The position numbers were made by a program, and so were the translations under genes. 64,000 bases of DNA from Odontocerum albicorne. Its lineage: Eukaryota > Arthropoda > Insecta > Trichoptera > Odontoceridae. The stretch spans positions 26,354,738 to 26,418,737 of the forward strand of contig OX463845.1 in assembly GCA_949825065.1 (NCBI GenBank), written 5' to 3'. Shown here piece after piece: positions 58,902 to 64,000 of the stretch. The notes below the pieces were generated by a model. It did no database searches, was not told the origin of the DNA, and saw nothing but the letters and a program-made list of their open reading frames with translations. Numbering within the stretch: position 1 is the stretch's first letter; every line of letters starts with the position of its first letter.

Positions 58902-59190
58902 TTTTTGGGCATATATTTTGATGTTTTTCTTAATATATTGGTTCTGGTCTAATGGTAAAACGTTTATCTACAATATATTAATATAATACTAGAAAAAAGT
59001 GTTTGTTTTAGACTAGACTGAAAGCTTTCTAATCAAAATTAACTGAAAATAAAAAAAAATACATTATCTCTTTTTATCAATTCAGGGTAATTTATGTGAA
59101 ATAAAAAGTACGAAATAAATAACAAATATTTAGTTATGACTTTTGGTTTATGATATAAACAAGGCAAGCATTTTTAAACTCACGAATTTT

Positions 59191-59385
59191 AACTATCTCC
59201 GTAGTTTTGTTGGCAAAACAATTATCTTCTAGCCCTGGGAACGCGGGTTCGATTACCGATAGAATCCGATTTTTTTTAAATATTCCAATTTGGTTTTCAC
59301 ACAAGGCCCCTTCATCGTCTTTCTGATTGGTTGAAATATACTGTCACACCGTTATTAGCCCCCGAGTTCGTACTGTATACAACAA
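59191..59385 (+). repeat. SINE A copy, full length
   Basis: ACTATCTCCGTAGTTTTGTT GGCAAAAC, GGGAACGCGGGTTCGATTAC C (B box), TTCCAATTTGGTTTTCACAC, AAGGCCCCTT, TGATTGGTTGAAATATACTG and the CGTACTGTATAC end. Confidence 0.75.
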
Positions 59386-60380
59386 AAATAATACAATTTA
59401 TTTCGTATTTCAAGCTCACAATCTAATTAACAGTCGTGAAAATATAGTATATTTTAGTAAAAAATATTGGCAACCACTAAGGTAGACTATAAAATCAAAG
59501 GCAATATTTTTGGTGACAGCAAGCTTTTTTTAGTAAACTTTTTATTCATTTTTTAAATCCAGATTTTAAAGTTCTTTACAAAGTTTATTTCACATGTTTT
59601 TTTTAGTTTAGCTGAAAATCTATCTTCCATTAATAAATCCAACTCTTTTGTGATGTTTTAATAAAATACAAGGCTGTGCAAGCCATAATTTTATTTGTGA
59701 GAAAGTGTAGAAATGAACATATAATTTCCTACATTCTGCGTTTAATTTTAAAATCGGTTTTAATTTTGGGCAAGTGAGAGTTGTTATTAAAAGGAAGTTA
59801 TTTTATGTTCCATGGAGGTCTGTTAAAATTATATACTATTTTTAATACATAAAAATAAAACATCCATAAAAAATATTTAATGGGTACTTTTGAAAAATTG
59901 GTGGCCGCCTTTCCCGATATAAACTTTTACATTAATAATATTAAAAAATGTATAAAATTAAAAAATTATATGGCATAAATCATTGCTTTTTACCTTTTAT
60001 TTACAAAATATTGACATTTTGTGGTGTTAACTTGTGTTTTATTTTGAAAAATGTAAAAATTGTGCATTTGTAAATGTGGTTTCTCTTTTAATTTTTAACA
60101 CATTATATCGACAAGATTGACTTCAAAATTTTTGTTTAATTGACATTTGAAAAATAAACATTTTTGTGCATTTGCTTTTTTGCAACAAGGGTTTAATGCA
60201 TGAGATGTATGTATTATTTTGTCTCAATATAGGGAAAAAATCAAGATAATAATTATTTCTGAATATTTTTATTTCTTAAATAATATTTTCTTGAATAGTA
60301 ATTGAAAAATTATCTTCCAAGTGCAATGTACAGTCTTAATCAATTTATATTGCAATTTATTGTATAACTCTTTCGCTGTG
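59386..60380. other. AT-rich sequence, nothing recognised
   Basis: T-rich and A-rich runs without open frames or repeats of note. Confidence 0.35.
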
Positions 60381-60384
60381 TACA

Positions 60385-60530
60385 ATTCAACCTGGAGGGC
60401 TTATTGCCATGTGACATATGACAATCTATTCACAATAACCAAAAAGATTTTTAAGAGATCTTAAATGAAAACCATACCCGTAACACCCGAGTTGAAGGAG
60501 TCTGACCAACTAGGTCTAAAAGGTCATCAT
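60385..60530 (-). repeat. SINE A copy, decayed
   Basis: CAACCTGGAGGGCTTATTGC, GTGACATATGACAATC, AAACCATACCCGTAACACCC, GAGTCTGACCAACTAGGTC. The inner part is shortened. Confidence 0.6.
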
Positions 60531-60639
60531 TATATATATCAGTCCTCAACTAAAATTTTATGAGATTTAATAGAAAAAATACATATGATTCATATTGTGT
60601 CGTATAATATTGTATAATATTTTCGTTGTATTTATTACA

Positions 60640-60860
60640 ACCTGGTGGGATCATTAATGTGTGTAAATCTCTTCCAACCAATCAGACTTGTTTAACATTT
60701 TCATCTATGGCCTTCAAAGACTAGTGTATAAAATATTTTCTTCCACTCGGGGACTTTGGTTCAATTCCCGACGGTATTCAAAGAAATGAGTCCATGACTC
60801 TTTTTCATAAACGGCGTTATAACAAATTTGTTGTTGGTTGGTTAAAAAACAATAACAAAT
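60640..60860. repeat. Two SINE A pieces in opposite orientation
   Basis: Minus-strand 3' half at 60640-60708 (ACAACCTGGTGGGATCATTA, CTCTTCCAACCAATCAGAC) abuts a plus-strand head and body from about 60712 (GGCCTTCAAAGACTAGTGTA, GGTTCAATTCCCGACGG, GACTCTTTTTCATAAA). Likely one SINE inserted into or next to another, or an inversion. Confidence 0.6.
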
Positions 60861-61149
60861 TCAATAAATGATACTACTGTTCTGTAAATGTTATGTAAAC
60901 AAAATTTATGTGTTAAACGTAATAAAATGTATACCTATATATTTTAAGAATATTCAAGAAAAAATTGCTTCGTTACAAATAAATTCATTCACATTATATC
61001 GTGTAACTTTCTTTTCAAGTTTCTCAATGGGATGTATCCATTGTATCTTTCAAATATGTGTCTAAGACATGTTGCTTTGGAGAGGAGTAAAACTTTGAGA
61101 TCGATGGAATCTTCAAAGAATAAATAGATTTTTCTTAATGGATCTAATA

Positions 61150-61265
61150 TTACGAGGTAGTTTTAAAGAAAGGTATTTCTTCGTTACTGGTTTCATAGTA
61201 TGGATGGTCTGCCTCTAAATAAGATATGGGTGGCATAATATAGAAGGTTCGATTTCCGATTAAGA
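61150..61265 (+). pseudogene. LINE C-terminal tail, copy of the 24.4-kb family
   Basis: TATTTCTTCGTTACTGGTTT CATAGTATGGATGGTCTGCC TC... aligns with TTTTTTCGTTGCAGGTCTCG TGGTGTGGAATGATCTGCCT T. Reads FFVTGFIVW then frameshifts to GLPL. Continues through GATATGGGTGG. Both copies start close to the same point, as expected for 5' truncation. Confidence 0.55.
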
Positions 61266-61439
61266 GCGTTGTTTGCTATCTAAACGGCGTCATATAAATT
61301 GTCTTTTTATCATAATTTCTTTATAACTTATTGAATTCCTAAATCTTCTTATGTTTAAAATAAGTAACATTTTTGTGCTAACCATTCTCTTAAAATATTA
61401 CGTTGGATTAAGTACTAAACTTATTTTTCAAGAAATAAA

Positions 61440-61550
61440 GTTTCACTGAAAACCAGACTGGTACTTTTTTAAATATAATACCAACGACAGTTGATTTCGC
61501 ATCACTTGAGATCCAAGACAAGTGTCTTTCTATCCAGGGAACGTAGGTAT
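61440..61550. repeat. Possible SINE A fragment
   Basis: CTGAAAACCAGACTGGTACT TTTTTAAA and CAAGTGTCTTTC resemble internal pieces of SINE A, but order and boxes are not clear. Confidence 0.25.
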
Positions 61551-61689
61551 ATAATATATAAATCACTCGAATTAATAGATCTTAATTTTCTATTGTCTAA
61601 CTATTGTTTTGTTCGCAAACCTAGCGAGTCCATAAACATAACATTTATTTATGTGATGAAAATAAAACACATGCTATAAAAATGAAAAT

Positions 61690-61990
61690 GTTCTATAACA
61701 TGTGTGGAAAAATAATGTATGATAGAATAAAAAATGAGGGCATAAAGAAAGAATTCGGATTGAAAAAATATGCTTTGTCTAAGAAGAATTGAGATGGTAA
61801 GACTACGAAGAAAGAATAAATAATGAAAGATTTACGAAATTAATCTTCAGTATTAATAATGGTCCGAGAAGTTTTAGAAAACCTTGTAAAACATGTCATG
61901 TTCAAATGAATCAAATATTAGAAGAGGGAAAAAGTCTTCACGATATGAGATTATGCATGACGAGTTGTATAGTATTGCATTACACTTTCA
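61690..61990 (+). pseudogene. RTE-like non-LTR tail, directly abutting a SINE
   Basis: NNMCGKIMYDRIKNEGIKKE FGLKK (about 61697-61772), then, with frameshifts, MNNERLTKLIFSINNGPRSF RKPCKTCHVQMNQILEEGKS LHDMRLCMTSC. The W residues of the WLD motif are gone. About 20 bases after the last recognisable residues the reversed SINE A begins at 62005. Confidence 0.6.
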
Positions 61991-62004
61991 TTACATACAT
62001 ACAG

Positions 62005-62195
62005 TACAACCTGGTGGACTTATTGTCATGTGAAAATCTCTTCTAACCAACCAGAAATATGTTAAAGAGGCCTGAAGTGAAAACCAGACTGGAATCTTTG
62101 TAAACAAAATCTGGGTTCCAGCGGGATTGAACCCGCAAACTCCGGGCTGGGAGACAGGTGTTTTATCATCTTGGCAACAGAGTTCTTCAGTTGTA
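62005..62195 (-). repeat. SINE A copy, full length, least decayed
   Basis: CAGTACAACCTGGTGGACTT, GTCATGTGAAAATCTCTTCT AACCAACCAG, ATGTTAAAGAGGCC, AAAACCAGACTGGAATC, GCGGGATTGAACCCGC (reverse B box), GGGAGACAGGTGTTTTATCA TCTTGGC. Used as reference for this family. Confidence 0.8.
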
Positions 62196-62249
62196 TGGAC
62201 GTAACATAAATGAAATATGTGTACCAGGATAGTATAAAATGGAAACATG

Positions 62250-63320
62250 GTATATCTGTCTATTTTAATAGGAACATGGCATGATGTTTATAATTATGAT
62301 GTTGATATTTATTTATGTATTTATTTTTAATGACATAAAGTGACCAAAAATTACCTCAAGTGCGAGTATAAGAATCCTCTTTAATGCATCCATTTCATTA
62401 TTATTAGCCTGCCTAAACTCCAAGTGATGGAAGTAGCTTAAATTGTTCAATCAATTAACCTCATCTATGTGGTATACACCCTAAGACCCTGTCGACCTCA
62501 GTGTATAGTAGTATATATTCTAGAGGAAGGCTATTGTCGTATGATAATTATATAGCAGATTGTTTTTTTTTTGTATTTAATATTACTTAAATTAAAAACA
62601 CAGATTCATATTATTCAGTATAAAGTAATTTATTTTGAAGAATGCAAGAAATATACCATAACGGATAATTATACCTAAATTTATTATACAAAGTTCGGGC
62701 AACGGAAATATTGCTTACGATATATTTATTAGGATAAAACTTTAAGAAACTTGAAAAAAACTAAGTAAATTCAAATATTCACAAAAACATAACATTCTAC
62801 CTAAGAGTAACTAAAATAATCAACACAATTTTACCAATTAAAAAAATACTTCTACGCGTTGCATGAAAATAGTTTTTACAGAAAAAGTATCATGCTTAGT
62901 TTTAGAATGGTAAATCCAATTGAATGTTATTTTTTTTCTGAGTCACGTTTATAAAATACATGCTTGGTAATACATAGAATAATATATGCTTTTAATTTTA
63001 TCGAACCTTACACTATATAAGTTTGTATGCTGAAACCAATATTTTAATTACCTTTTGTTTTTTTCCTAATATTTATTAACTAAAATTAAATACAATTATT
63101 TGTCATTTGTTAAACACAAAGTAAACTCTTTATACTGGTTATAAGATTGTCTTTAGTATCTCTGTATAAAAATCAACATTAACCACCTATCATTGCAGAA
63201 TCTCAGCTACCTTGGTAGTATGGCTTCATAGTACAAAAAGGTGAAAGCGGTTACCCTGTTCTTCAATTATACGCGAAATTGTATGGTAAAAGTACAGATG
63301 AAAGGTAATTTTAAGAGAGA
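62250..63320. other. AT-rich sequence, nothing recognised
   Basis: No open frame, repeat or RNA gene seen. Confidence 0.35.
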
Positions 63321-63322
63321 GA

Positions 63323-63371
63323 GACAGTGAACTAGTTATATAAAAAAAGGTCATATAACTAGTTCACTGTC
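63323..63371. repeat. Perfect 19-bp inverted repeat (hairpin)
   Basis: GACAGTGAACTAGTTATAT (63323-63341) and ATATAACTAGTTCACTGTC (63353-63371) pair without mismatch around an 11-nt loop AAAAAAAGGTC. The perfect arms imply recent origin or selection. No duplication of flanks visible. Confidence 0.9.
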
Positions 63372-64000
63372 CTTCAATTTTCCACCAAACTCTGATTTCA
63401 TAGCTGGAGACAATCATGTCACTGGATGATGTATTTAATAGTACTTAGATCTCCAAAAATTTTAGAATGACCAAATAACAGTTCATGTAGTGGTTTTATA
63501 GTTCACCACTGGGTCAGTAAATGGTATTCCACGGTGTTTCCCTTTAAGCTATTAAGCTAGATTAGCTAAGTAACTGCAAGACATAAGGGATGCTGAACTC
63601 TTGTTTTAGCTTCTAAAAGCAATAGGAAATATACTTTAAAAGCTTTCTTAATTTACTTTTTAACTAATATTTCTCTAAATTTTTGTTGCGATCTTACCCC
63701 AAACATAATAAAACTTGTCACGAGTTTTGATACGAAATCAAACTGTCGCAGTTTTCATTAATTACTTTAACCTCCCAGCAAACTCAGTTTGCACCAACAC
63801 CCAAAATATACAGCCACAAAAATATTTAAACAACTAAAGCATAATGTAAGTACATTATTAACATAATCATAATAAGTTGTTAACAGAATCACAATAAGAA
63901 AGTAAACAGGATTATCATTGCTTCACTATCTGCCATTGATAGAAAAACTAGCACAGAGCATATCTCACTGTGAATAAAAAGTTACGGCCTGCACCCTCTG

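Noticed and set aside
61991..62248. 85-codon minus open frame
   Set aside because: Translation of SINE A.

Overview
The window looks like non-coding DNA from an arthropod, most likely an insect. It is roughly two-thirds A+T, no protein-coding gene can be followed from start to stop, and almost everything recognisable is decayed transposable-element (TE) sequence. The element types (mariner, Tc1, pogo/Tigger, an insect mariner-like family, non-LTR retrotransposon tails, tRNA-derived SINEs, a Penelope-like end) are the usual insect set, but nothing seen fixes the order or species. It may be intergenic or lie inside a very long intron.

Layout. 0-12 kb: a mariner-like transposase relic (600-1036), a MITE with ~47-bp inverted ends (4417-4863), reverse transcriptase (RT) tails and SINEs. 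12-20 kb: AT-rich homeodomain-type sequence, MITE-like repeats, and a GC-rich candidate first exon (17665-17718) ending at a good 5' splice site. 20-29 kb: an unclassified broken TE gene (21519-22229), a pogo/Tigger N-terminus with its right end (23464-23820), a Penelope-like end with a degraded hammerhead-type motif (25022-25145), and several RT tails. 30-34 kb: two copies of a Helitron-like repeat, a Tc1 transposase relic on the minus strand (32440-33270) and a candidate 3' splice site and exon (33685-33741). 38.8-39.9 kb: a mariner with both inverted ends, TA target duplication and a deleted, frameshifted gene. 44-50 kb: a GC-rich island with splice-like signals, an RT relic with an intact YADD box, and a second mariner relic. 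49.8-59 kb: three minisatellites (41, 43 and 70 bp units) and a broken coding segment (53659-54067) resembling a PP1-docking region. 58-62 kb: a dense SINE cluster.

Two SINE families share a tRNA-like head but differ in body. SINE A continues into a conserved tail ending near a CCTGGTGG-type sequence (seen reverse-complemented in the minus copies); SINE B continues into a body ending in a TCCGAATC/GATTCGGA palindrome. RT tails on both strands are probably relics of the LINEs that mobilised them.

The most unusual signal is the octamer TACGAGTA/TACTCGTA. I count 21 exact copies, where base composition predicts about 2-3. In three places where an octamer-bearing repeat can be compared with octamer-free relatives, it corresponds to an extra ~6 bp: four bases (CTCG or CGAG) plus a duplicated TA. 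That is the form of an excision footprint left by a TA-targeting DNA transposon, which I could not find in the window.
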